In this document: piece after piece, positions 24,415-34,740 of the stretch | How positions within the stretch are numbered: the first letter of the stretch is position 1 | Layout of the letters: each line of letters opens with the position of its first letter | Assembly (NCBI GenBank): GCA_946811185.2 | Contig: OX328099.1 | Location: 20,797,859-20,861,858 of the forward strand | Length of the DNA: 64,000 bases | Direction of reading: 5' to 3' | Origin: Hippopus hippopus | Taxonomy: Eukaryota > Mollusca > Bivalvia > Cardiida > Cardiidae | Notes under the pieces: model-generated | Databases searched by the model: none | The model's input: only the letters and a program-made list of their open reading frames with translations | Told to the model about the DNA's origin: nothing | Made by a program: the position numbers and the translations under genes

Positions 24415-24631
24415 TTTAACTCTTTACCAAACGACAAAATTTTAGACTTGTCCAAATTGAAAGCATTTGCAGACGACAAAACAAATGTGATTGAAACTTT
24501 AAAATAGTAGAAAACATTGTGGGAAAAGGAGAAAATGCTGGTTACCAGCATTTTCTCCTTTTCCCACTATGTTTTCAGAAGGCTTCTTCCTCTGGGTCGT
24601 AAAAACCAAGGATTGTTTGGTAAATGGTTAA
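24415..24631. mobile_element. Hairpin MITE, family M copy 2
   Basis: TTTAACTCTTTACCAAACGAC at the left and GATTGTTTGGTAAATGGTTA at the right are its ends. The centre at 24519-24567 is a 49-nt palindrome with one unpaired central base. The MITE sits about 240 bp upstream of the first recognised FKBP exon. A run of about 20 C follows at 24671-24692. Confidence 0.85.
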
Positions 24632-24866
24632 GGAACATTGTTTTCAGTAGTTTGTTCTTTCCTCCTTCTTTCCCCCCCCCCCCCCCCCCCCCATTTTTCA
24701 ATTTCCTCAAAGTCAAAATCCCAAGGTTTTAATCTTTTACTCATAGTTAATTTGTTTTCTGCAAATGCTTTCAATTTAGACAAGTCAAACCTTATTTAGT
24801 CTACTTAGAATATGACTTTGTGAACTTGTCTAGAAATGGATGACAATATTATAATTTTGTTTTCAG

Positions 24867-24911
24867 GTAATTGCCCAAAAGCAGGAGACAAACTTCAGAT
24901 GCATTATACAG
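24867..24911 (+). CDS. FKBP12-type peptidyl-prolyl isomerase, exon encoding NCPKAGDKLQMHYTG
   Basis: This is the first recognised exon of an FK506-binding-protein-type cis/trans prolyl isomerase, a small, usually cytosolic enzyme that speeds rotation about Xaa-Pro bonds and binds FK506/rapamycin. TTTTGTTTTCAG precedes it and GTATAT follows. The frame reads (x)GT, then NCPKAGDKLQMHYT, then G in phase 1. It aligns with FKBP12 residues about 13 to 27 and keeps the pocket tyrosine in HYTG. Joined in frame with the exons at 31246, 43849, 48111 and 55494 it gives 97 complete codons and a stop. The pocket residues of FKBP12 (Tyr26, Phe36, Asp37, Phe46, Val55, Ile56, Trp59, Tyr82, Phe99 equivalents) are all present, but the His87 equivalent is Ile. 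Roughly 13 N-terminal residues should lie in an upstream exon that I could not find. The MHYTG wording is also FKBP2-like, but no signal peptide is visible. I therefore call the FKBP12 type without naming a paralogue. Confidence 0.85.
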
Positions 24912-25931
24912 GTATATTTATTTTTCTATTTGTTGACTTTGAAGACAATTCTTTTCAGTAGGAACTCAGTTTTTTAAGCCCCCGTCATTAAATGGCAATT
25001 GGCATATAGTGTTACCCCTCTGTGTGTGTATGTGTGTTTGGTAAAGGTTGATGTTCCTGTCTGGCCAATAACTTTCAGGTGCATGGTTCTTTTCTAAAAT
25101 AATTTGCAACAAATGATCACCATGGATAGAAAACATGTCACATGCAATAACCGTGTTGCCAGCTGAAAGTCAAGATCACAGTGCTTGGTTGAACTTCATA
25201 ATATTTTACTACAATTATAGTGATGACAAGTGTTCCTGTCTGGACCATAAGTGTGATATGTGTGATGTGATTTCTGAATAATATGGTACAAATGATCACA
25301 ATAGATAGACAATGTGTCATGTGCAAAAACCGTTTCTCTAGTTAAAAGGTCAAGGTCACAGTGCTCAGCTGAAGTTTGTCAAGTTTTGCTACATTTATAA
25401 TAATGATGGTTGTTTGTGTTCAGCCCAAATGGTTAGATTTTTCAAATTATTTGGCACAAAAGATCAATGACAGACGAAGTTTCGCATACAAGAACTGTGT
25501 CACCAGGTTAAAAGTCAAGGTCACAGTTCTCAGTTGACTCTCTGGGTTACCTGCCATTGATGGTAAATTTTGTGCAAGCCATAACCCTTTAACCCATTGA
25601 TATATTTTCATGATATTCCATCAAGCCTACAAAAAAGACAACTCCAACTCTATTTTTAGCTCACCTGAGCACGAAGTGCTCAAGGTGAGCTTTTGTGATC
25701 GTGCTGTGTCCGTCGTCTGTCGTCAACTTTTACCTTGTGTACGCCACATTTTCAGTCCGATAATCATGAAACTTGGTCAGAATGTTTGTCTTCATGATAT
25801 CTCAGACGAGTTCGAAAATGGGTCATGTCGAATAAAAAACTAGGTCACTAGATCAAATCTTAGAAAAACTTTGTGTACGCTCTAGAGGCCACATTTTCAG
25901 TCTGATACTCATGAAACAAAAAGGGACTTGG

Positions 25932-26659
25932 CAGGGTTTTCCATGACGCACAAATCTTGCGTCATTAACGCGATTTCAACTCAAATGACCCCCAAAATAA
26001 GTAACAGTGCGTCATCTGTGATGCAACTTTCCAAAATCTAAATCATCTAGCAAATTGAATAAATTGAATAAAGCGTCATAAATCCAAGTGTGTTCTTGCT
26101 TCAATTTCAGACAAACACTGTTCTTTTTTTTTTATTTACAGGGTTTATTTTAGATAAAAGTGGTTTTCCGGTAATTTATTTATAAAATAAGACTGGTTTA
26201 TGCATTATTGCCGTGATTACATCGGACATGTGTCGTAAATACGGTCCCATTCAAAGTCTTGGTTTGGTTCTCTGTATTTCAAACCTTATTTCACGCGACT
26301 TCGGGTAGATAAAAGTACACATTACCAGTCTGTTCTGTTCGCGGACAATAATGTCACGACAAAGTAAGGTGTAGCATTCTTTTTTATCGTCTGCTTCCTA
26401 CAACTACCGATCAAGCCACGTCAAGCAGCAATTTAAACGAGGATATTTTGTCTGTCAAAAATTGAAATCGAGCATTCCGTCAAAAATGACTTAACAGACT
26501 TTTACTTTCTTGGAGTTTAAAGGTGAAATGCATTGTAATCCGTGCTTGACGACGAAGAGACCCATTTATTTTGACCCCATAAATTTAAGAAATGACCCTC
26601 AACTAATGAGGCAAGGGGTCAAAATGACCCCCACTTTTTAAAGCCGAGGGAAAACCATG
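25932..26659. mobile_element. hAT-type insertion in A4, CAGGGTTTTCC ends
   Basis: It starts CAGGGTTTTCCATGACGC and ends GAGGGAAAACCATG. GACTTGG at the left and AACTTGG at the right flank it, and they correspond to ATGAAACTTGGTCAG of the interrupted satellite monomer. Subterminal AATGACCCCCA motifs recur near both ends (25985, 26621). No transposase is present. Confidence 0.65.
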
Positions 26660-27053
26660 AACTTGGTCAGAATGTTTGTCTTGATGCTATCTCAAACAAG
26701 TTCGAAAATGGGTCATGTTGGGTCAAAAACTAGGTCACTAGGTCAAATTTTAGTAAAACCTTGTGTACGTTCTAGAGGCCACATTTTCGGTCCAAAACTC
26801 TTGAAAAATGGTCAGAATGTTTGTCTTGATGACATCTCGGACTAGTTTGAAAATAGGTCATGTCGGGTCAAAAACTAGGTCACTAGGTCAAATCTTTGAA
26901 AAACCTTGTGTACGCTTTAGAGGCTACATTTTCAGTCCAAAACTCCTGAAAGTTGGTCAGAATGTTTGTGTTGATGATATCTCGAACAAGTTCGAAAATG
27001 GGTCATGTCGGGTCAAAAACTAGGTTACTAGGTTAAATTTTAGTAAAACCTTG

Positions 27054-27847
27054 CAGGCCTTGAAAATTCCACTCGTCCGCTCGTCATGACGGGTGTGAGC
27101 TCGGCTTTCGGACGAGCAGAAATTTGCAAATTTGGTCGTCTTCCGGACGAGTAAGAAAATTGAACAACTTTGCAAATGACATACACAAGCAGGATTAAAG
27201 ACAAGTCTGAGTCTATTGTGACAGAAATAAGCGACATTTTTGTCCCGTAATCAACTTTAAAACGCAATTCGAAGCCTTTATTATGAATTCGATCAGCTGG
27301 GCAAAGTTCAATTCAAGGCAGTCAAACACCCAGAAGATATTGATCGATGTAGTATAATACGCCATCGCTGTCCTAAAACGTCGCGTTTATTCAGAGCCAT
27401 ATGCATGTTTAAAAAATACAATTGAAATGAACCGGAGCCAAATTGAATGATGCAAATTGAATTATGTAAATTTTACTCACAAAATGATTAGAAATGCGTT
27501 ATTTTAAACAGGTTCTTAAATGTTATCATTCTTTCCGTTTTTCCGGTACATTTCATCGGCATTTTAGTCATGTCCGTTTGTTGCTAAGAAAATAGAAAAC
27601 TGATGACTCGGTTTCGGGCGTCTGCGAAAGTTTGTTAAAAAATGACGGACATCAGGAGCTTCTTTTGGAAAGAAAGACGATGAGAAGCTGCAGTCTTGTG
27701 TTTGAATCAAATAAAAAGTTACATGTTTGGATTATTGATTTTTATATCTTTTCTGCAGGACAAGTAAAAAGCTATGAAGGACGAGTGAATTTTTTATTCC
27801 ACTTGTCCTGCAGGACAAGTGGATCTTGAAAAAATTTTCAAGCCCTG
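27054..27847. mobile_element. hAT-type insertion in A4, CAGGSCTTGAAAATT ends
   Basis: The left end CAGGCCTTGAAAATTCC and right complement CAGGGCTTGAAAATTTT bound 794 bp. The satellite phrase AAAACCTTGTGTA is split, with CCTTG present on both sides. Subterminal GGACGAGT/ACTCGTCC and GGACAAGT/ACTTGTCC palindromes recur. No transposase frame is present. Confidence 0.7.
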
Positions 27848-29101
27848 CCTTGTGTATGCTCTAGAGGCCACATTTTTGGTCCAAAACTCTTTAGAGAAGG
27901 TCAGAATGTTTGTCTTGATGATATCTCAGCTGAGATCGAAAATGGGTCATGTTGGGTCAAATCTTTGAAAAAACCTTGTGTACGCTGTAGAGGCCATATT
28001 TTCAGTCCAAAACTCCTAAAAGTTGGTCAGAATGTTTGTGTTCATGATATCTTGGACAAGTTCGAAAATGGGTCATGTCGGATCAAAAACTAGGTCACTA
28101 GGTCAAATTTTAGTTAAATTCGTGTACGCTCTAGAGGCCACTTTTTTGGTCCAAACCTCTTGAAAGTTGGTCAGAATGTTTGTCTTGATGATATCTTGGA
28201 TGGGTTTGAAAATGGTTCATGTCGGGTCAAAAATTAGGTCACTAGGTCCAATCTTTGAAAAACCTTGTGTACACTGTAGAGGCCACATTTTTGGTCCAAA
28301 ACACTTGAAAGTTGGTCAGAATATTTGTCTTATGATATCTCATACAACTTTGAAAATGGGTCTTGTTTGGTCAAAAACTAGGTCACTAGGTCAAATCTAA
28401 AAGAACCATGTGAACGCTCTAGAGGCCATATTTTCAGTTCAGTACTCATGAAACTTGGTCAGAATGTGTGTCTTGATGATTTCTTGGATGAGTTTGCAAA
28501 CGGGTCAAAAACTAGGTCACTGTTCAAATAGTACAAAAACCTTGTGTACCCTCTAGAGGCCACATTTTCAGTCAAATACTCATGAAAGTTGGTCAGAATG
28601 TTTTTCATAATGATATCTTGAATGAGTTTGAAAATGGGTCACATGGGGTAAAAAACTAGGTCACCAGGTCAAATCTTTAAAATAGCTTGTGTAGCTTTAG
28701 AGTCATCATTTTCTGTCCAGTACTTATGAAAATTAGTCGGAATGTTTGTCTTGATGATCAATATGATGAAATTGAAAATGGGTAGAATTGGGTAAAAAAC
28801 TAGGTCTCCATGTCAAATCTTGGAAAAACCTTGTGTACACTATAGAGGCCACATTTTCTGTCCAATACTTATGAAAGGTGGTCAGAATCTTTGTTTTGAT
28901 AATATCTACAATGGGAAAATGGGCTATGTTTGGCTGAAAAGTAGGTCACTGAGAGAAATTCTAGAAAAAGCTTGTGTACAAGCTAGAGGCCAAATTTTCA
29001 GTCCAATAATTATGAAAGCTTGATAGAATGTTTGTCATAATATCTCGAAAGAGATTGAAAATGGGTCATGTTTGGTCAAAAGACTCAGGTGAGCGACTTC
29101 A

Positions 29102-29325
29102 ATTGGGGTCCTGCATGGACACGTAACCTGGGTTTAAGCCTCACTGGATCCACTGCTTTTTCGTTAGAGTGTCCTTGGGCAAGACACTTCTTCAGAGTCC
29201 AAGCCTATATGTAAGTACTGGTGAAACCCAGAAAATACATAAACATGTGAGCTATTGCCGTGATATGACTGAAATAATGTTGAAAGACGCATGAAATATC
29301 ATTCAATCAATCAATCACTATTTTT
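29102..29325 (+). mobile_element. SINE body with AATC tail
   Basis: GGGGTCCTGCATGGAC...AACCTGGGTTTAAGCC is a tRNA-like head with an internal deletion (compare the complement of 42850-42915). The body contains GAGTGTCCTTGGGCAAGACA, a core also seen at 56362-56385, then ATGACTGAAATAATGTTGAAA and a CAATCAATCAATC tail. It abuts the broken 3' end of A4. Confidence 0.75.
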
Positions 29326-30057
29326 GAGTCTCCTATCGATGTTAAATTTTCTTGAGGTCAAATCTCCCCTATCAGTTGAGATATTTTGGTGATTCTAATG
29401 AATAGGGATGCTTAGGAGATCAAGAGGGAGAGGTGTATTTAAGAAATGTCTCTCTGGCTGACTCCATCTATTTCAGTGATCTCCCCTGGTGGTAAAATCT
29501 TCTGCAGGCTATAACTCTTTAAATTGTGGAGTCATTTTAATGGTAGTTTGTAAAGCTGCTAAGAATATGATAGATGGAATAAATTTGTGGTTATTTACCA
29601 TCACCACCGGTCGCCCACAGGGGCAACACTTCCTGAAGGCTGTTTGTTTTGTTATGGGGGATAGTGAGATACAGGACAAATGCCATCTTAAGTTACGCCT
29701 GGTTCTTTAACGTGCTTAGTGTATAGCACTGTCACACTAGATCTCATCAGAAAGACTATTTGTAATTTTAGATGTCCAGCCAGCAGCCGTGGGGCAAAAA
29801 CCCACACCCTCAAGTGACCCAAGACTTGATGCTCACAAGTCCTATGCTATACCTGCTAAGAACATGAAATAGGATTGTCACAGTATATAGGGATAACTCA
29901 TGGATATCCGCCTCTGAATATATGATCCAAATTATAGCGTGTCACTAATGCCCTCCAGGCAGCAAAGTGTGAAAAGATCAATTGTGACTGTATATTACAA
30001 GTCTGTATCTTATGAGTCAAAGTACACAAGTGCTGAGCACAATAGAGGCAGTTGTCT
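29326..30057. other. No gene seen
   Basis: Unassigned intronic sequence. It has a CTCCCC-rich stretch but no element ends. Confidence 0.4.
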
Positions 30058-30597
30058 GTTATGTTCTAGAGGCCACATTTTTAATCCATTACTCTTGAAA
30101 GTTGGTCAGAATGTTTGTCTCTATCATATCTCGGACGAGTGTGAAAAATGGGTCTTGTTGGGACAAAAACTAGGTCACTAGGTGAAATCTTAGAAAAACC
30201 TTGTGTACACTCTAGAGGCAAGATTTTCAGTCTGATACTCTTGAAAGTTGGTCAGAATGTATGTCTCTATCATATCTCGGATGAGCGTCAAAATGGGTAA
30301 TGTTGGGCCAAAAACTAGGTCACTGGGTCAGATCTTAGAAAAACGCTGTTTACACTCTAGAGGCCACATTTTCAGTCCAAAACTCATGAAACTTGGTCAA
30401 AATGTTTGTCTTGATGACATCTTAGATGGGTCTAGAGAAAACTTGTGTACAAGCTAGAGGCCAAATTTTCAGTCCAATAATATTTGAAAGCTTGTTAGAA
30501 TGTTTGTCATAATATCTTGAAAGAGATTCAAAATGGATCATGTTTGCTCAAAAGGCTCAGGTGAGCGACTTCAGGGCCATCATGGCCCTCTTGTTTT
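30058..30597 (+). mobile_element. Helentron-like element A5, 5'-truncated
   Basis: It begins inside a monomer (GTTCTAGAGGCCACATTTTT). Three to four monomers, including the short variant, lead to GGCTCAGGTGAGCGACTTCA, the hairpin GGGCCATCATGGCCC and CTCTTGTTTT at 30597. No 5' palindrome is present. Confidence 0.75.
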
Positions 30598-30761
30598 AGA
30601 GAGATACACGTTAATGTTATGCCATTGTCTAGCTAATTAAAAAGGAAAGATTTTCTTCCCACATTCAAATAGTGTTGTAATATAGGAGGAAATGGTTGCA
30701 AGCAAACCTCTAAGTTGTGATGTATCAAAATAATTATAATACTAATCATTTGTTAATTTTC

Positions 30762-31020
30762 AGCTCAGCTGTTTTTCAAAGAAACATCACGGTATTGTCT
30801 TAGCCCTAACATTGTCTGTGTCCTTATCCTCGTCCTCGTCATCTGGGTCTTCATGGTGCAAAAAAACTGTTGATATAATATCTCTGTCAGTACTGATATC
30901 TACTTCAGACTTGGACAAGTTGTTCACTGTCATAAGGGAAAGCCATACAAGAAGAGAAGGTAACCATCAAAGTATTTTTGACACAGTTGTGCTCCTGTTT
31001 AATTTTTTAATTTTGACTAA
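30762..31020 (+). repeat. Family C repeat, copy 1
   Basis: CAGCTCAGCTGTTTTTCAAAGAAACA, GGTATTGTCTTAGCCC, GACAAGTTGTTCACTGTC and GGTAACCATCAAA are shared with 50494-50720 and partly with 37852-37915. The T-rich left edge and a GTTTTC...GAAAAC palindrome resemble the Helentron-like families, but no matching 3' end was found here. Confidence 0.55.
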
Positions 31021-31245
31021 ATATCAAGCAACTGCAGCCGAGTGTCTCCAGCTGTAATTGTGGCAAAAGCTATTGAATCAATGGTAGTTTTGATAGAAAG
31101 CTAGACAAAAGTCATTTGAACTCATCTGAAATGTCCATGTGATAATTTGTATGTTGTACTATCAAGGGATCCTTTATCAAATGTTTACACATAATGCTTT
31201 TTTTTTTTTTCAAAATTAAATGATAATTGCTGTGTTGGTATGCAG

Positions 31246-31335
31246 GGACACTGACAAACGGCAAGAAGTTTGACAGCTCACGTGACAGAGGGAAACCATT
31301 TGAGTTTACAATTGGTGTTGGACAAGTGATTAAGG
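31246..31335 (+). CDS. FKBP12-type isomerase, exon 2
   Basis: Spliced after TTGGTATGCAG and before GTAAGT. The frame continues in phase (G+GG) and reads [20 protein letters not shown] followed by [11 protein letters not shown]. It holds the FKBP signature KKFDSS (Phe36 and Asp37 equivalents), the PF of the pocket and the QVIKG strand before the tryptophan (Val55, Ile56). It is 90 nt, in perfect frame with both neighbours and without indels relative to FKBP12, which argues for a functional gene and not a retrocopy. Confidence 0.9.
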
Positions 31336-31682
31336 GTAAGTGTTTAGGTAAAAATACGCTGGCTTGGAGAAAGTAAAAATTGCCACCAAATCTGGTAAAA
31401 AATACTTGACCTGTCAATCTTTAGCTGTTGTTGTTGGTGACTGGGGAAGGGGAAGGGGTCACAAGTCACATTACTTCCTGTTTCTACCTCACTTTAAGAC
31501 AATTTTTATCCCTAGACTTTGAACTTGAAAAGAGAAGGGGCTATTATCACATTAAGTGCCTTTGTGGAAACAAAAAATATAGGGTTTCCGGAAAGCAAGG
31601 TAACACTTTTGTACATTTGTAATATGGCTTTTAATTAAGGAATGAAGAGAACTTTTTTTGTTTTCATGGAGGTATGAAAAAA

Positions 31683-31748
31683 AAAACCTAATCACACTTT
31701 TGTATGAAACCGCGCACTTCGCGGTTTCATACAGTGTGATTAGGTTTT
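31683..31748. repeat. Long hairpin
   Basis: AAAACCTAATCACAC...TGTATGAAACCGCG pairs with CGCGGTTTCATACA..GTGTGATTAGGTTTT around a CACTT loop. Only a TTT insertion in the left arm breaks the stem. B1 begins immediately at its right edge. Confidence 0.8.
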
Positions 31749-31749
31749 T

Positions 31750-33030
31750 AGCTCCACTGGCCGAAGGCCAGCGGGCTTATGTCATGGCCTGTTGTCCGTC
31801 GTCCGTCCGTCCGTCCGTCCGTGCGTCCGTCCGTCCGTCCGTCCGTGCGTTAACTTTTTTTTAAAACGTCTTCTTCTCTGAAACTACCCATCCAATTTTG
31901 ATGAAACTTCACAGAAATGATCCTGCCATGGTCCTCTTCAGAATTTCTTGAAAGAATTTAATTCCTTCAAAAACTCTGGTTGCCATGGCAACAAAACTGA
32001 AAAATTTTGAAAATCTTTGAAAATCTTCTTGTCTGAAACCGTAAGGCCAAGGGCTACCAAATTTGGCATGTAGCTTTATCTAGTGGACCTCTACCAAGTT
32101 TCTTCAATTTATAGCCCTGGGGTCAAAATTGGCCCTGCCCCGGGGGTCACAAGTTTTACATGGGCTTATTTAGGGAGAACTTTAAAATTCCTCTTCTACC
32201 TAGCCATAGGGCCTAGAGCTACCAAATTTGGCATGTAGCTTTATCTAGTGGACCTCTGCCAAGATTGTTCAAATTATAGCCCTGGGGTCAAATTAGGCCC
32301 TGCCCGTGGGTAACAAGTTTTACATGGGCTTATATAACAAGTTTTACATGGGCTTATATAGGGAGAACTTTAAAATTCTTCTTTGACCTAGCCATGGGGC
32401 CTAGGGCTACCAAATTTTGCATGTGGCTTTATCTAGTGGGCTCTACCAAGAGTGCCCAAATTATAGCCCTTGGGTCAAATTTGACCCCACCCCGGGGGTC
32501 ACAAGTTTTACATGGGCTTATTTAGGGAAAACTTTAGAAATCTCCCTGTACCTAGCCGTAAGGCCTAGGGCTACTAAATTTTGCATGTGGCTTTATCTAG
32601 TGGGTCTCTACCAAGAGTGCTTAAATTATAGCCCTGGGGTCAAAATTGGCCCTGCCCCGGGGGTCACAAGTTTTACATGGGCTTATGTAGAGAAAACTTA
32701 AGAAATCTCCCTGTACTTATTCATAAAGCGTAGGGCTACCAAATTTCGCATGTAGCTATATCTAAAGGCCCTTCACCAAGAGTGCGTAAATTATAGCCCT
32801 GGGGGGAATTTGATTCACCCCGAGGGGTCAGAAGTTTTACATGGGCTTATATAGTGAAATCTTTAGAAATCTTCTTGTTACTAACCATATGAACTAGGGC
32901 TACCAATTTTAGTCCTGTTTCAGGGGTCTTATGTTCAAAACCAATTGGCCAAGTATTGTAATGTTTGGCATGTAGTGATTTTACGTATTAGCCAGTGGAG
33001 CGATACAGGGCCATCATGGCCCTCTTGTTT
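31750..33030 (+). mobile_element. Helentron-like element B1 (complete)
   Basis: The 5' palindrome AGCTCCACTGGCCGAAGGCC follows TTTTT. A GTCC/GTGC microsatellite is at 31797-31851. The core has about five units of roughly 160 bp (GGCCTAGGGCTACCAAATTT, then TAGCTTTATCTAGTGG, then CCCTGGGGTCAAA). The subterminal AGCCAGTGGAGCGATACA is the complement of the 5' arm. The 3' hairpin GGGCCATCATGGCCC plus CTCTTGTTT ends it. There are no coding genes. The copy B5 is nearly identical over several hundred bp, so the family has moved recently. Confidence 0.75.
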
Positions 33031-33080
33031 TTTCATATCTCCATGAAAACAAAAAAAATTCTCTTCATTTCTTATAATTC

Positions 33081-33544
33081 AATATTACAGACAACAAATA
33101 TGCACTTAATAATTCTAACTCCTCTTTTTTTGTAAATCCAACATTGCGTATTTATTTACTGGCCATTTCATTGATAATTCATAGCGCGGTAAATCTGCTC
33201 CTTCATGACGTAAAATGACGTAATTCATGACGTCATTATAGTATTGAACATTTGCAGATTGAGTGGATTTATTATTAGAAGTTCAATACGCTAGAATTAA
33301 GTTGTAAATAAGATTGTTTAAACCCAGCAGAGTAACAATGAGTTTTCAGCTCTCTCTTTGAATTTACTGTTGGATTTTTTTTTTTTTTTTTTTTTTTTTT
33401 CAGTATTCAGAAAAAATAAATTCAGCTACCAATTTGAACTTCGGACTCGATATAAAATCAGCAAGAAAAACGTTATGAAATCTTGTATACATGTTTGTTT
33501 ACATTAGTCTGACTGCAAAAGTAGTTCCGGAACTGCTGTTTTTT
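33081..33544. other. No gene seen; poly-T tract
   Basis: Contains a run of 29 T at 33375-33403 followed by CAG, which mimics a splice acceptor, but no exon-like frame follows. Otherwise unassigned. Confidence 0.4.
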
Positions 33545-34740
33545 AGCTCACCTGAGCACGAAGTGCTCTGGGTGAGCTATTGTGATCGGTCGTCGTCTGT
33601 TGTCCGTCCGTCCATCTGTCCGTCCGTCCGTTAACAATTTCTTTAAAAATCTTCTCCTCCAAAACCAGATGGCCAATCTTGATGAAACTTGGCAGGAATG
33701 TTCCTTGGATGAAGCTCTACAAAAATTGTTAAAAGAATTTAATTCCATCAAAAACTCAGGTTGCCATGGCAACAAAATTGCTGAAAATGGAAAAAATCTT
33801 TAAAAATCTTCTTGTGACAAACCATAAGGCCGAGAGCATTCATATTTTGTATGAAGCATCATTGGGTGACCCTTTACCAAAATTATTAAAATTATTTCCC
33901 TAGGCTCATATTTGGGCTTTGCCCGGGCGCACCCTATTTTACATAATAACAAAGAAGGAAATCTTTAAAAAATCTTCTTCTGACAAACCATAATGGCTAG
34001 AGCATTCATATTTGGTTTGTAGCATTATCTGATGATCCTCTACCAAAATTGTGAAAATTATATTTCTGTGGTCATATTTGGGCTCTGCCAGGGCACACCC
34101 TATTTTACATGGAAACAAAGAAGGAAATCTTTTAAAATCTTCTTGTGACAAACCATAAGGGCTAGAGCATTCCTATTTTGCATGTAGCATCATCTAGTGA
34201 CCCTTTATAAAAATTGTTAAAATTATCCCCTTGGGGTCATATTTGGGCTCTGCCCGGGCGCACACTATTTTACATAGAATTAAAGAAGGAAATCTTTTAA
34301 AATCTTCTTGTGAAAAACCATAAGGGCTAAAGCATTCATATTTTGCATGTAGCATCATCTGGTGACTCTTTATAAAAATTGTTAAAATTATCTCTTTGGG
34401 GTCATATTTGGGCTCTGCTCGGGTGCACCCAATTTTACATAGAAACAAAGAAGGAAATCTTTTAAAACTCTCGTTCTGACAAATCATAAGGGCTAGAGCA
34501 TTCTTAATTTGTATGTAACATCATCTTCAGACTTTCTACCAAAACTTTAAAAATTGACCCCTTGGGTGGAGTTTGGGCTCTGCCCAGGCACACCCTATTT
34601 AACATTGAAAAGGAAGAAAATTACATGTGACAAGTGAGAGACTAAAACTTTCATGTTTTGTTTGTAGCAAAGTTCTGGTGACCGTCTGCCAAAAGTTGTT
34701 AGAGTAATTCTTATTGGGGTCACATTATGGCTTTCCTCCC
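33545..34740 (+). mobile_element. Helentron-like element A7 with a different core
   Basis: The A-family palindrome AGCTCACCTGAGCACGAAG at 33545 is followed by a GTCC-rich leader and about five units of 150-155 bp built around AAATCTTCTTGTGACAAACC and CATAAGGGCTAGAGCATTC, unlike the A satellite. This interior resembles that of B and A8. No 3' end is found in place. The A-type terminus at 41832-41876 might be its distant partner, separated by nested insertions. Confidence 0.6.

Larger units (their letters stand above)
25658..29101 (+). mobile_element. Helentron-like element A4, interrupted twice, 3' end lost
   Basis: The 5' palindrome AGCTCACCTGAGCACGAAG follows TATTTTT. 145-bp monomers run to about 29060. 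The subterminal GACTCAGGTGAGCGACTTCA is present, but the following hairpin is missing: the sequence switches to a SINE at 29102. Two hAT-type elements (25932-26659, 27054-27847) interrupt the array. The late monomers near 28890-29030 are a shorter variant, also seen at 20210-20360. Confidence 0.75.
24912..31245 (+). other. FKBP intron, 6.3 kb, GT-AG
   Basis: It starts GTATAT and ends TATGCAG. It contains Helentron-like copies A4 and A5, two hAT insertions, a SINE and a C-type repeat. The stretch 24940-25640 holds AT-rich sequence with two to three degenerate repeats of about 150 bp (GTTCCTGTCTGG..., GTCAAGGTCACAGTGCT near 25170, 25350, 25520) but no gene. Confidence 0.8.
31634..33080. mobile_element. 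Fold-back element hosting B1
   Basis: The left arm near 31634-31680 (GGAATGAAGAGAAC, TTTTTTTGTTTTCATGGAGG, TATGAAA) is inverted at 33031-33080 (TTTCATATCTCC, ATGAAAACAAAAAAAATTCT, CTTCATTTC). Between the arms lie a strong hairpin (31683-31748) and Helentron-like B1. A palindrome of the same kind (TTTTTTCATGGAGCTATGAA) is at 41873-41897. Confidence 0.65.

Noticed and set aside
31797..31851. CRISPR-like array in the GTCC-rich regions (also 36830, 44940, 48426)
   Set aside because: These are uninterrupted 4-bp microsatellites inside Helentron-like elements with no spacers. The host is a eukaryote.
33375..33430. Poly-T plus CAG as a splice acceptor
   Set aside because: No open, family-like frame follows, and the FKBP exons on both sides join without it.
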